Shown: positions 35,808 through 44,578, counted from the stretch's first letter. The stretch is DNA of 64,000 nt from Antarcticimicrobium luteum (GCF_004358185.1 NZ_SMUV01000073.1:186001-250000); one strand, 5' to 3'. The notes: generated by a model from the sequence alone, not told the origin. A program made the numbers and translations.

Positions 35808-37634
35808 ATGACCGGCGCGCCCGCGCGCCTGCGTATTCTCGCCACCAGTGATCTGCACATGCACCTGACCGGCTTCGACTACAGCGCCGAACGGCCCGAT
35901 CCGGGCGTGGGGCTCGCCCGTCTGGCCACCCTGATCGCGGCGGCGCGGGACGCGGCCGCCCGGGAGGGCGCGCTGACGCTGCTTTTCGACAACGGCGACG
36001 GGATGCAGGGCACCGCGCTGGGCGATCTGGCCGCCCTGCCGGACGCCGGGCCGCACCCGCTGATGCAGGCCTTCGCGCATCTGGGGTACGACGCCATCGG
36101 ACTGGGCAACCACGATTTCGATTTCGGGCTCGAGGCGCTGACCCGCGCCCTCGCCGACGCCCCCTGCCCGGTGCTCTGCGCCAATCTCCGACCCGGGCGC
36201 GATCCGCTTCCCGCCGGGATCCTCCCCCATGCGGTGCTTGAGCGGGCCTTGCCCGGCGGGCCGGCGCTGCGCCTCGGGGTGCTGTCGGTTCTGCCGCCGC
36301 AGACCGGCATCTGGAACCGGCATCTGCTGACAGGGCGGGTGCGCTTTGACGACATCGTCGGGAGCGCCGCGCGCGAGGTGGCGGCGCTGCGCGCGGCGGG
36401 CTGCGACCTGGTGATCGCGCTGGCCCATACCGGCCCCGGGCAGGGCACCGCCGCCGCCCCGGGCGCGGAAAACGCGCTATGCGCCATCGCCGCCCTGCCC
36501 GGGGTGGATGCGGTGCTGGGCGGCCATACCCATGAGGTCCGCACCTGGGACGGCCCCGGCGCACCGGCGGTGATGCCCGGCTATGCCGGCTCGCATCTGG
36601 GGGTGATCGACCTCGATCTGGCACCGGATGCGGACGGACGCTGGCGCGTCGCCGGCGCGACCGCCGCGTTGCGCGCGGTGGCGCGGCGCGGCCCCGGGGG
36701 GCAGGTCACGCCGCTGGCGGCCGAGGATGCCGCGCTCAGCCGCCTGATCGCCCCCGCCCATGCCGCCGCCCGCGCCGCCCTGCGCGCCCCGATGGGCGAG
36801 AGCCCGCAGCCGCTGCACAGCTATTTCAGCTTTTTCGCCCCCGACCGCGCATTGGCGCTGATCGCGGCGGCACAGGCGGCGGCGCTGCGCCCGCTGCTTG
36901 CCGGAACCTCCGCCGAGGGACTGCCGCTGCTCTCGGCGGCGGCGCCGGGCAGGACCGGCGGCCGTGGCGGACCGGGCCATTACACCGACGTGCCCGACGG
37001 GCCGCTGCGTCTGCGCAACCTGGCCGACCTTTATCCCTTTCCCAACGCGCTCAGCCTGGTGGTGCTGACCGGCGCGCAGATCCTCGACTGGCTGGAACAG
37101 GTGGCCGGCCAGTTCAACCGGATCGCACCAGGCAGCCGCGACACCGATCTGACCGACCCGGCCCAGCCCGGCCACGGCTTCGACGTGCTGCATGGGATCA
37201 CCTATGAGATCGACCTGACCTCCCCGCCCCGCTTTGGCCCCGAAGGCCAGCGCCTGGGCGACGACACCCGCCTCCGCAACGCCACCTGGCGGGGCCGCCC
37301 GCTGGGCCCCGACCAACGCTTTGCCGTCGCCCTCAACAGCTACCGCGCCGCCGGCGGCGGCCATGTGGCGGCGCTCAGCGGGAGCTGCCAGCTCCCCCTG
37401 CCCTATCTGCGAATCAGTGAGGCGCTGCGCCGTTACCTCACCGGCGATCTTTCCCGCGACCCGCTGGAAGGCGCCCCGCCCCCCTGGCGCTTCGCCGCCA
37501 TCCCCGAAACCGCGGCCATCGCCCGTACCGGTCCCGGCGCCCGCGCCCATCTGGCCGAGCTTGCCGGGCGCGGCGTCACCGAGGCGGGTCTCGATGCCGA
37601 CGGCTTTCTGCGGCTGAGCGTCCCGCTCGGTTAG
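35808..37634 (+). CDS. 5'-nucleotidase / 2',3'-cyclic phosphodiesterase-like metallophosphoesterase
   Basis: A 608-residue two-domain enzyme. The calcineurin-like metal site is visible: DLHMHL, FDNGDGMQG, GNHDFDFG, AHTGPG and GGHTHE; the C-terminal substrate domain has LYPFPNALSLVVLTG and NSYRAAGGG. This resembles CpdB/UshA/YfkN proteins, which hydrolyse nucleotides or 2',3'-cyclic nucleotides. Unusually it begins MTGAPARLRILATSD with no signal peptide, although most relatives are periplasmic. Very high Ala/Arg content reflects GC-rich codon use. Confidence 0.88.
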   Translation: MTGAPARLRILATSDLHMHLTGFDYSAERPDPGVGLARLATLIAAARDAAAREGALTLLFDNGDGMQGTALGDLAALPDAGPHPLMQAFAHLGYDAIGLGNHDFDFGLEALTRALADAPCPVLCANLRPGRDPLPAGILPHAVLERALPGGPALRLGVLSVLPPQTGIWNRHLLTGRVRFDDIVGSAAREVAALRAAGCDLVIALAHTGPGQGTAAAPGAENALCAIAALPGVDAVLGGHTHEVRTWDGPGAPAVMPGYAGSHLGVIDLDLAPDADGRWRVAGATAALRAVARRGPGGQVTPLAAEDAALSRLIAPAHAAARAALRAPMGESPQPLHSYFSFFAPDRALALIAAAQAAALRPLLAGTSAEGLPLLSAAAPGRTGGRGGPGHYTDVPDGPLRLRNLADLYPFPNALSLVVLTGAQILDWLEQVAGQFNRIAPGSRDTDLTDPAQPGHGFDVLHGITYEIDLTSPPRFGPEGQRLGDDTRLRNATWRGRPLGPDQRFAVALNSYRAAGGGHVAALSGSCQLPLPYLRISEALRRYLTGDLSRDPLEGAPPPWRFAAIPETAAIARTGPGARAHLAELAGRGVTEAGLDADGFLRLSVPLG

Positions 37635-37692
37635 CCCCAAATCCCGTGCGCTGCGCCCTTGCCATCCACCGCCCGGCTCCTTATGTTGCGCG

Positions 37693-37789
37693 TCGAGAGG
37701 TTGGCGCGGGCAGGCACCTCGCCAACCCGGTCAGGTCCGGAAGGAAGCAGCCGTAACGAGCCCGCTTGGGTCGTTGTCCAGCCTCTCAC
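37693..37789 (+). ncRNA. ffs: Signal recognition particle RNA (small, 4.5S type)
   Basis: Contains the near-universal SRP core GGTCAGGTCCGGAAGGAAGC followed by AGCCGTAACGA (apical loop and symmetric/asymmetric loops), enclosed by closing arms GAGAGG (37695-37700) and CCTCTC (37782-37787). The hairpin of about 97 nt binds Ffh to target membrane proteins. A short T-run (ACCTTTTCC) follows. Exact ends are estimates. SRP RNA near dnaX-ybaB-recR is common in bacteria. Confidence 0.95.
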
Positions 37790-37834
37790 CTTTTCCCTCA
37801 TCCAGTGTTCTTTGATCCGACGGGCCTCCGCCTT

Positions 37835-37880
37835 GCACGACGGGCCGTCCGGTTTTGCCGCCGCAGCCGCCCCGTCGTGC
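37835..37880. other. Long-loop inverted repeat between SRP RNA and hemerythrin gene
   Basis: 10-bp perfect arms GCACGACGGG (37835-37844) and CCCGTCGTGC (37871-37880) around a 26-nt GC-rich loop in the 306-bp interval (37790-38095) that holds no convincing gene. May be an mRNA structure, a protein-binding site or a remnant. Confidence 0.4.
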
Positions 37881-38020
37881 CACAGGCCGGGCAAAGAGGC
37901 GGCCCAAAGCCGCAGGAACAGCCCCCCGGGGTCCGGCTCCTGCGCATCGCTTGGTAACCATGCCGGAACACGAATGTGATCGGGGAGAAATTTCTTTTCG
38001 ATCAAGCCGATGGCACAATC

Positions 38021-38050
38021 TTGACGGGCAGGGCCCTATTTGTGTTCAAT
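38021..38050 (+). promoter_or_regulatory. Candidate promoter for the hemerythrin gene
   Basis: TTGACG (38021-38026) and TTCAAT (38045-38050) with 18-bp spacing, 46 bp before the bacteriohemerythrin ATG, in a locally AT-richer stretch. Confidence 0.35.
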
Positions 38051-38095
38051 TCACGTACCGTATCTCCGGCACCTCAAGTCAAAGGCCCGTTCACC

Positions 38096-38485
38096 ATGAA
38101 ATGGCAACCACACTTCGCAACGGGTGACGCGCAGATCGACGAACAGCACAAGATGCTGTTCACCACGTCCGATCAATTCCGCCACACCCTTGAGGCGGGC
38201 GAAGGGGAAAGAACCTATGATCTGTTTCTGGATTTCCTGAACGCCTACTGCGAAATGCATTTCGCGGTCGAGGAGAAGTGTATGTTCGCGCATAAATGCC
38301 CGGTCGCGGCGCTGAACCACCATGAACACACACTGTTCCTGAAATTGCTGGAACAAGAGAACGCCTGGTTCCGCGAGCACGGCTTCGACGCCGCCCGGGC
38401 GACGGCAATGCTGGACAAGCTCGACCAATGGCTGGAAAGCCACATCTGCCGGATCGACATCCGTCTGAACGAAGTTCTGGACTGA
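38096..38485 (+). CDS. bacteriohemerythrin
   Basis: A 129-residue four-helix di-iron O2-binding protein. The ligand set is complete: His in IDEQHKML, His and Glu in HFAVEEKCMF, two His in NHHEHTLF and His plus Asp in ESHICRID. Stand-alone hemerythrins bind, store or sense oxygen, and some protect against it. The ATG at 38096 gives the standard start (MKWQPHFATGDAQID); the upstream extension is non-coding. It sits between the SRP RNA and dnaX, not a usual place for it. Confidence 0.93.
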   Translation: MKWQPHFATGDAQIDEQHKMLFTTSDQFRHTLEAGEGERTYDLFLDFLNAYCEMHFAVEEKCMFAHKCPVAALNHHEHTLFLKLLEQENAWFREHGFDAARATAMLDKLDQWLESHICRIDIRLNEVLD

Positions 38486-38567
38486 GACCGCCCGTGCCGC
38501 CACTGGACCTTGCGCCGCCCAGACAATAGGTTTGGGGCGCAACCCCCTCCATGCGCAGGTAGCCCCC

Positions 38568-40334
38568 TTGTCCGACAGCCCCGCCTATCAGGTCCTCGCC
38601 CGCAAGTACCGCCCCGAGACCTTTGCCGACCTGGTCGGTCAGGAGGCGATGGTGCGCACCCTGAAAAACGCCTTTGCCGCCGACCGCATCGCCCAAGCCT
38701 TCATCATGACCGGCATCCGCGGCACCGGCAAGACGACCACCGCGCGGATCATCGCCAAGGGGATGAACTGCATCGGCCCCGACGGCACCGGCGGGCCGAC
38801 GACCGAGCCCTGCGGCCAATGCGAGCATTGCCGGGCGATCATGGAGGGCCGCCATGTCGACGTGATGGAGATGGACGCGGCCAGCCGAACCGGCGTGGGC
38901 GACATCCGCGAAATCATCGATTCGGTGCGCTACCGCGCCGCCAGCGCCCGCTACAAGATCTACATCATCGACGAGGTTCACATGCTCTCGACCAGCGCCT
39001 TCAACGCGCTGCTCAAGACGCTGGAGGAACCGCCCGCCCACGTCAAATTCATCTTTGCCACCACCGAGATCCGCAAGGTGCCGGTCACCGTGCTGAGCCG
39101 CTGCCAGCGATTCGACCTGCGCCGGATCGAGCCGGAGGATCAGATCGCCCTGCTGCGCCGCATCGCCGATGCCGAGGGGGCCGAGATCGCCGATGACGCG
39201 CTGGCGCTGATCACCCGCGCGGCCGAGGGCTCGGCCCGCGACGCGACCTCGCTGCTGGACCAGGCGATTTCCCACGGCGCCGGCGAGACCACCGCCGAAC
39301 AGGTGCGCGCCATGCTGGGACTGGCCGACCGCGGCCGGGTGCTGGACCTGCTGGACCTGATCCTCAGGGGCGATGCGGCGGGCGCGCTGACCGAACTGTC
39401 GTCGCAGTACGCGGACGGGGCCGATCCGCTGGCGGTGCTGCGCGATCTGGCCGAAATCACTCACTGGGTTTCGGTGGTCAAGATCACCCCGGACGCCGCC
39501 GAGGATCCCACAGTTTCCCCCGACGAACGCGCCCGCGGCCAGGCCATGGCCGAGGCGCTGCCGATGCGGGTGCTCAGCCGGATGTGGCAGATGCTGCTCA
39601 AGGCGCTGGAAGAGGTCGCCGCCGCGCCGAACGCGATGATGGCCGCCGAGATGGCGGTGATCCGGATGACCCATGTGGCCGATCTGCCGACGCCCGGCGA
39701 GCTGGTGCGCAAGCTGCAGGACACGCCCCCGCCCGCCGGCGGGCCGGGGGGCGGCATGCGCGCCGGCGGCGCGGACAACAGCGCTCCGATGGCCCATGCC
39801 GGCACCATCTCTGCGCAGGGCGGCGGCATCGGCGGCCAGGCCGCCGGTTACGGCGGAACGGCGCAGGCGGCGCTGGCACAGCACCCCGAGGCGGCTCTGG
39901 CGCGCTATCCCACCTTCGAACATGTGCTGGAACTGATCCGCGCCAACCGCGACGTGAAACTTCTGGTCGAGGTCGAGACCGGGCTGCGCCTGGCCGCCTA
40001 TCAGCCGGGGCGGATCGAATTCTCCCCCACCGACAACGCCCCCGCCGACCTGGCGCAGCGGCTGGGCAGCCGCCTGCAGAGCTGGACCGGGAACCGCTGG
40101 GCGGTGAGCGTGGTGTCGGGCAGCGATACCCTAACCATCGCCGAACAGCGCGACGCCGCCGAAAACGCCCTGCGCGCCACTGCCGCCGAACATCCATTGG
40201 TGCAGGCGGTGCTGACCCGCTTCCCCAAGGCCAGGATCACCGGGATCCGCACCCAAGAACAGATCGCAGCCAGCGCCGAGACCGAGGCCCTGCCCGAGGT
40301 CGAGGATGAATGGGATCCATTCGAAGACGGGTGA
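38568..40334 (+). CDS. dnaX: DNA polymerase III subunits gamma and tau
   Basis: Clamp-loader ATPase of 588 aa. Walker A GIRGTGKTT (49-57), zinc site C68/C82/C85/C88, Walker B IIDEVHML near 137, sensor SRCQRF, and a C-terminal tau-like region (from about 390) after a Gly/Ala-rich hinge. The start is most likely the TTG at 38568, giving MSDSPAYQVLARKYRP; no in-frame ATG or GTG fits. A conventional A-rich frameshift slippery site for gamma was not seen. Confidence 0.93.
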   Translation: MSDSPAYQVLARKYRPETFADLVGQEAMVRTLKNAFAADRIAQAFIMTGIRGTGKTTTARIIAKGMNCIGPDGTGGPTTEPCGQCEHCRAIMEGRHVDVMEMDAASRTGVGDIREIIDSVRYRAASARYKIYIIDEVHMLSTSAFNALLKTLEEPPAHVKFIFATTEIRKVPVTVLSRCQRFDLRRIEPEDQIALLRRIADAEGAEIADDALALITRAAEGSARDATSLLDQAISHGAGETTAEQVRAMLGLADRGRVLDLLDLILRGDAAGALTELSSQYADGADPLAVLRDLAEITHWVSVVKITPDAAEDPTVSPDERARGQAMAEALPMRVLSRMWQMLLKALEEVAAAPNAMMAAEMAVIRMTHVADLPTPGELVRKLQDTPPPAGGPGGGMRAGGADNSAPMAHAGTISAQGGGIGGQAAGYGGTAQAALAQHPEAALARYPTFEHVLELIRANRDVKLLVEVETGLRLAAYQPGRIEFSPTDNAPADLAQRLGSRLQSWTGNRWAVSVVSGSDTLTIAEQRDAAENALRATAAEHPLVQAVLTRFPKARITGIRTQEQIAASAETEALPEVEDEWDPFEDG

Positions 40335-40351
40335 TTTGCGCCGCAAATCAC
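40331..40351. repeat. Palindrome overlapping the dnaX stop
   Basis: GTGATTTGCG-C-CGCAAATCAC is a perfect 10-bp-arm inverted repeat with the TGA of dnaX inside its left arm. A partial second copy, GCGCAAATCGC, lies about 20 bp further on. Probably a transcription stop or a dispersed intergenic repeat; the spacer to 40469 holds no gene. Confidence 0.55.
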
Positions 40352-40469
40352 CCGAGCGCGACAGGGCGCAAATCGCATCTTCGCACAGTCGCGCGCCCGT
40401 GCCATCCGGGCGCGGCGCCTCGTCGGCGCCCGCCCGAACACTGATCAACGACGTTTTGGCTGAAGACGA

Positions 40470-41033
40470 TCAGGGACGTGCCCCCGACCCCGCCAGAACC
40501 TCATCCGTCGTCATCACCTTGGCATAGCTCATCGCCAGCGGCGCCATGAAGGCCGCGTGCACCTGCGCCGCACTCACCGTCACGCCGCCGAATGCCGCCT
40601 CCTTGGCGCCACAGGCATCCTCGGCCAGGGTCACGGCAAAGCCGTGGTCCACCGCCGCCCGGGTGGTGGCGTCGATGCACATCTGGCTCATCGCGCCGCA
40701 GATCGTCACAGCCTCGATCCCGGCGCCGCGCAGCCGCTCCAGCAGGTCGGTGCCCTGGAAACTGTTGGGGCGCGCCTTGGTGATCACCGCCTCGCCCTCT
40801 TGCGGCGCCACCGCCAGGTGGATTTCGGCCCCCGCGCTGCCCGGGCGAAAGAACGGCGCCTGGTCCGAGCCCATTTCGTGCCGGATGTGGATCACCAGAT
40901 CGCCCACTGACCGCGCGCGGTCCAGCAGCCGGGCGGCATTGATCGCCACCGCCTCCATATGCGCCACGGGCCAGAGCCCGGCGTCGAAATAATCGTTCTG
41001 GATATCCACCAGGATCAGCGCCCGTTTGGTCAT
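40470..41033 (-). CDS. Isochorismatase-family cysteine hydrolase
   Basis: A 187-residue alpha/beta hydrolase of the nicotinamidase/isochorismatase superfamily. Candidate catalytic triad: Asp in LVDIQNDYF (D9), Lys in ITKARPNSF and Cys in GAMSQMCIDATTRAA, with the conserved cis-peptide Gly-Ala just before. Substrate unknown (nicotinamide, isochorismate and carbamoyl compounds are all possible). Divergent from a GlxA-type regulator with 76 bp between, and probably its target. The two genes separate dnaX from ybaB. Confidence 0.88.
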   Translation of the reverse strand: MTKRALILVDIQNDYFDAGLWPVAHMEAVAINAARLLDRARSVGDLVIHIRHEMGSDQAPFFRPGSAGAEIHLAVAPQEGEAVITKARPNSFQGTDLLERLRGAGIEAVTICGAMSQMCIDATTRAAVDHGFAVTLAEDACGAKEAAFGGVTVSAAQVHAAFMAPLAMSYAKVMTTDEVLAGSGARP

Positions 41034-41109
41034 GCCCGTCGCCCTTTCACGTTTTGTACAGTCCGGGGTCCAGACTGCCCGATCTTGACCGGGATGGGTA
41101 TTGGCGGAT

Positions 41110-42105
41110 ATGACAAATAAAATGCAGAAACCGCCAAATTCCCCGATCCGCCTCGCCCTCGTCGCCTATCCCGGCGCGCAGCGGTCGGCGGTCGAGGGGC
41201 TGGCTGACCTCTTTGCCCTGCTGCCGCGGCTGTCCCGTGGCGAAGAGGCGATACAAAGGCTCGAAACCCGGACCGTCACCGAAACCGACCGGCCGGCGGG
41301 GTCGGTCGATGCCTTTGTCTTTCCACCCTCGCTGGAGTCGACGCAGGCGCGCCCGGATCATCCGCTGGCGCATTGGGCGCGGGCACAGCATGGCGCCGGC
41401 GCGCTGGCCTGCTCGGTCTGCGCCGGGGCCTTCTGGCTGGGTCATGCGGGGCTGCTCGACCGGCGGCCCGCCACCACCCACTGGGCGCTGGAGCCCGCCT
41501 TTCGCGCCGCCTTTCCGCAGGTCGAGCTGCAACCGGACCATATCCTGGTCGACGACCTCGACATCGTCACCGCCGGCGGGCTGATGGCCTGGCTCGACCT
41601 CGGGCTGCATCTGACCGGCCTGTGGTTCGGCCCCGACATGGTCTCGCGCCTTGCCCGGCATCTGCTGGTCGATCCCGCCGGCCGCGAGCAGCGGCACTAT
41701 TCCGGCTTTCGCCCGGCCCGCGGTCATGGCGATGCCGCCGTGCTGCGCGCACAGAGGCGGATCGAGACCGGCTTTGCGGACCCGCTCAGCGTCGCGGACC
41801 TCGCCACCCATGCAGGGTTGAGCGAGCGCACCTTTCTGCGCCGGTTTCAGGCCGCCACCGGGCTTGGCCCGGCGGCCTATCTGCAACGGCTGCGGGTGGA
41901 AAAGGCCCGAGGCGCGCTGGAGCGGAGCGGCGGCACCACCGCCGAGATCGCCTGGTCGGTGGGCTATCGGGATCCCTCGGCCTTTGCCCGCGCCTTCAAA
42001 TCCGGCACCGGCCTGACCCCCGGCGCCTATCGTGCGCGGTTCCGCGTCACGCCCCGGCCCCAGCGCCCGGCGGCCTTGTGCCGGCCCGCCGGCGCCCGTA
42101 TCTAG
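41110..42105 (+). CDS. GlxA-type AraC-family transcriptional regulator
   Basis: A 331-residue protein: N-terminal DJ-1/PfpI (class I amidotransferase-like) domain with the nucleophile-elbow-like CSVCAGAFWLGHAGLL, and a C-terminal AraC double HTH (LSVADLATHAGLSERTFLRRFQ and the second helix pair ending SAFARAFKSGTGLTPG). Such regulators often control nitrogen-compound catabolism and sit next to their target. Here that target is likely the divergent hydrolase. The start at 41110 (ATG) is preferred over the TTG nine bases upstream. Confidence 0.9.
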   Translation: MTNKMQKPPNSPIRLALVAYPGAQRSAVEGLADLFALLPRLSRGEEAIQRLETRTVTETDRPAGSVDAFVFPPSLESTQARPDHPLAHWARAQHGAGALACSVCAGAFWLGHAGLLDRRPATTHWALEPAFRAAFPQVELQPDHILVDDLDIVTAGGLMAWLDLGLHLTGLWFGPDMVSRLARHLLVDPAGREQRHYSGFRPARGHGDAAVLRAQRRIETGFADPLSVADLATHAGLSERTFLRRFQAATGLGPAAYLQRLRVEKARGALERSGGTTAEIAWSVGYRDPSAFARAFKSGTGLTPGAYRARFRVTPRPQRPAALCRPAGARI

Positions 42106-42138
42106 GAGGCGACAGGAGCAATCCCACAGGAGACAATG

Positions 42139-42483
42139 ATGCTGAAAGGTTTGGGCGGGCTTGGCGACATGGCCAAGATGATGAAATCCGCACAGGAACT
42201 GCAGACCAAGATGGCCCAGATGCAGGACGATCTGGCCGGTCTGTCGGTCACCGGCGAGGCCGGCGCCGGCCTGGTCAAGGCCACCGCCACCGCCAAGGGC
42301 GAGCTGACCGCGCTGGACATCGACCCGTCGATCTTCAACGGCGACGACAAGGAGGTGGTCGAGGATCTGATTCTCGCCGCCGTCAAGGACGCCCAGACCA
42401 AGGCGGCCGAGAAGGCGCAGGAGGAAATGGCCCGGCTGACCGAAAGCATGGGCCTGCCCAAGGACATCAAGCTCCCGTTCTAG
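42139..42483 (+). CDS. ybaB: YbaB/EbfC family nucleoid-associated protein
   Basis: A 114-residue dimeric DNA-binding protein. The family N-terminus [16 protein letters not shown], long amphipathic helix and beta-strand [23 protein letters not shown] are present. AGGAGA lies six bases before the second ATG (42139), which I choose over the ATG at 42136. Found between dnaX and recR in most bacteria; here two extra genes intervene after dnaX. The 116-bp spacer to recR is lower in GC and described in the findings. Confidence 0.94.
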   Translation: MLKGLGGLGDMAKMMKSAQELQTKMAQMQDDLAGLSVTGEAGAGLVKATATAKGELTALDIDPSIFNGDDKEVVEDLILAAVKDAQTKAAEKAQEEMARLTESMGLPKDIKLPF

Positions 42484-42598
42484 GCGCAAAGGCGCACGGA
42501 ACGAGGGCGGCGCGACAAAGCGGGACTTCAAAGAATTCCTGCGGAGTCGCGCACCTCCGAAATCCGGGAACCTGCTTCCCCAAACACAAGACCGCCCC

Positions 42599-43192
42599 AT
42601 GTCCTCTAACCGCGAGATCGAGAACCTGATCGAGCTTATGGCCAAGCTGCCGGGGCTGGGGCCGCGCTCGGCCCGCCGCGCGGTGCTGCACCTGATCCGC
42701 AAGCGCGCGCTGCTGCTGACGCCCCTGGCCGACGCCATGCAGGAGGTCGCCGCCACCGCGCGCGAATGCCTCAACTGCGGCAACGTCGGCACCGGCGACG
42801 TCTGCGACATCTGCACCAGCGAGAAACGCGCCACCGGCGAGCTCTGCGTGGTCGAGGACGTGGCCGACCTCTGGGCGATGGAACGCTCGGGCGTGTTCAA
42901 GGGGCGCTATCACGTGCTGGGCGGCACGCTCTCGGCGCTGGACGCGGTGGGCCCGGACAGCTTGCGCATTCCCCGACTGATCGACCGCATCGCCTCGGAA
43001 CATATCACCGAGGTGATCCTGGCGCTGAATGCCACGGTCGAGGGGCAAACCACCGCCCATTACATTGCCGACCAGCTCGAGGGACAGGTCAGGCTGACCT
43101 CGCTGGCGCAGGGGGTGCCGATCGGCGGCGAGCTGGACTATCTCGACGACGGCACGATCAGCGCCGCCTTGCGCGCGCGCAAGGAATTCTAG
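42599..43192 (+). CDS. recR: recombination protein RecR
   Basis: A 197-residue DNA repair protein acting with RecF/RecO to load RecA at gaps. HhH motif ([16 protein letters not shown], residues 17-32), four-Cys zinc finger ([16 protein letters not shown] near 57-72), a TOPRIM domain ([14 protein letters not shown]) and the C-terminal Walker-like [12 protein letters not shown]. Standard length. Confidence 0.96.
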   Translation: MSSNREIENLIELMAKLPGLGPRSARRAVLHLIRKRALLLTPLADAMQEVAATARECLNCGNVGTGDVCDICTSEKRATGELCVVEDVADLWAMERSGVFKGRYHVLGGTLSALDAVGPDSLRIPRLIDRIASEHITEVILALNATVEGQTTAHYIADQLEGQVRLTSLAQGVPIGGELDYLDDGTISAALRARKEF

Positions 43193-43200
43193 GGCCGGTC

Positions 43201-43623
43201 GTGGCCGCAGCGTTCGTCATACCGGCCGGTGCGGGGGCGCTCTATTTCCTGGTCCTCTTCGCCTGCGGCTTCGTTCTGGGCACGCTGCGCACGCTGGTCC
43301 TGATGCCGGCGTTCGGTCCGGTCACAGCCGTGGCGCTGGAACTGCCGGTGATGCTGGTGCTGTCCTGGGTCGTCGCGGGGCGCCTCACGCGGGGTCGCGC
43401 GGCGCTGGCCGGGGCGCGGCCCCGGCTGACGATGGGCGCCAGCGCGCTGGCGCTGCTGCTGGCGGCGGAGTGTCTGCTGGCGGTCACGCTGTTCGGTCAG
43501 AGCCCGGCTGGCTGGCTGGCCGCGATGGCCACCCCGCACGGGGCGCTGGGGCTGGCCGGGCAACTGGCCTTCGGCCTGATACCCTGGCTGCGTCTGCTGG
43601 CCGGTCCGACCGGGCGCGGCTGA
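43201..43623 (+). CDS. Hypothetical four-helix membrane protein
   Basis: A 140-residue hydrophobic protein starting with GTG eight bases after the recR stop. About four transmembrane helices; a conserved-looking GFVLGTLRTLVLMPAFGP segment joins helices one and two. Small membrane proteins of this type are common in alphaproteobacteria and have no assigned function. Likely co-transcribed with recR. The start is uncertain because no ATG precedes the first helix. Confidence 0.7.
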   Translation: MAAAFVIPAGAGALYFLVLFACGFVLGTLRTLVLMPAFGPVTAVALELPVMLVLSWVVAGRLTRGRAALAGARPRLTMGASALALLLAAECLLAVTLFGQSPAGWLAAMATPHGALGLAGQLAFGLIPWLRLLAGPTGRG

Positions 43624-43656
43624 GCGGCGCGACCCGGCGCCGCGCCTGCCCCTGCC

Positions 43657-44448
43657 TTACTGTCTGTAGCGCGGATCGCGCGAGGTATCCTCGTCGTCGT
43701 CCTCGTCCTCGGAGCTGCCCGGAAGGTTGAAGAAGCTGTCGGCATCGGAGACGTCGCGCTTGTCCTCTTCCTCCTCGTCCGGGGTCGAATTGGAGCCCGA
43801 CAGGGTAAAGGTTTCCAGCCCTTCGATCGCGGTCGGGATCCTCGGCTCGGCCTCCATCCCCAGCGACTGTTCGGTGCTGACCAGCTTGCGGCGCTCGTCA
43901 TCGCTCATCACCGCGCCCTCGGCGGCCTTCTTGGCGGCGGCCTTCTGCACCACCGCGTCCAGCTCGGACTGCTTGCACAGGCCCAGCGCCACCGGATCGA
44001 TCGGCTGGATGTTCGAGATGTTCCAGTGGGTCCGCTCGCGGATCGCCTGGATCGTCGGCTTGGTGGTGCCGACCAGCTTGGAGACCTGGCCGTCGCTCAG
44101 CTCGGGGTGGAACTTCACCAGCCACAGGATCGCGGCCGGGCGGTCCTGGCGTTTCGACAGCGGGGTGTACCGCGGGCCGCGACGTTTTTCCTCGCCCACG
44201 GCGGCGGGATTGAACTTCAGCTTCATCTTGTACAGGGGATCTTTTTCGGCCTTGTCGATCTCTTCCTGGGTCAGCTGATTGTTGGCGATCGGGTCGAAGC
44301 CCTTGACGCCGGCGGCCACATCGCCATCGGCGATGCCCTGGATTTCCAGCTCATGCATGCCGACGAAATCGGCGATCTGCTTGAAACCGATCGTCGTATT
44401 GTCCACCAGCCACACGGCGGTTGCTTTGGCCATCAATGGTTTTGCCAT
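43657..44448 (-). CDS. trcR: cell-cycle regulator TrcR (DUF1013 family)
   Basis: A 263-residue alphaproteobacterial protein. The N-terminal HTH-like region (TTIGFKQIADFVGMHELEIQGIADGD) and a second HTH-like segment (LSDGQVSKLVGTTKPTIQAIRERTHWN near residue 115) support DNA binding; the last 60 residues are extremely acidic. DUF1013 proteins have been named TrcR, a cell-cycle transcription factor described in Caulobacter relatives. The start at 44448 has AAGGAG upstream; the longer ORF lacks support. Divergent from the RNase T2 gene. Confidence 0.9.
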   Translation of the reverse strand: MAKPLMAKATAVWLVDNTTIGFKQIADFVGMHELEIQGIADGDVAAGVKGFDPIANNQLTQEEIDKAEKDPLYKMKLKFNPAAVGEEKRRGPRYTPLSKRQDRPAAILWLVKFHPELSDGQVSKLVGTTKPTIQAIRERTHWNISNIQPIDPVALGLCKQSELDAVVQKAAAKKAAEGAVMSDDERRKLVSTEQSLGMEAEPRIPTAIEGLETFTLSGSNSTPDEEEEDKRDVSDADSFFNLPGSSEDEDDDEDTSRDPRYRQ

Positions 44449-44523
44449 GCGCACATCTCCTTCAAACAAATCTTCCCCGTCGCCTGAAATCGGCGGTCCC
44501 GGAGGGTCCGGGACGGGTTACCG

Positions 44524-44551
44524 TTGTCGGGGAACTTGGCGCCTATATAGT
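44524..44551 (+). promoter_or_regulatory. Candidate RNase T2 promoter
   Basis: TTGTCG (44524-44529) and TATAGT (44546-44551) with 16-bp spacing, 27 bp before the RNase T2 start. The surrounding CCTATATAG is the most AT-rich patch in the divergent region and could also serve trcR on the other strand. Confidence 0.4.
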
Positions 44552-44578
44552 GGGCCGAAACGCATAAGGAAAGAGTGA

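Noticed and set aside
37631-38005. 124-codon minus-strand ORF across the SRP RNA
   Set aside because: Overlaps a structured RNA on the opposite strand, has no ribosome site and no recognisable domain.
38551-38562. Mini-ORF M-R-R-stop just before the dnaX TTG start
   Set aside because: Too short to separate from chance.
38160-39923. 587-codon minus-strand ORF over hemerythrin and dnaX
   Set aside because: Antisense shadow of dnaX.
41047-42900. 617-codon minus-strand ORF over the GlxA-type regulator, ybaB and recR
   Set aside because: Antisense shadow; the plus-strand genes show conserved motifs.
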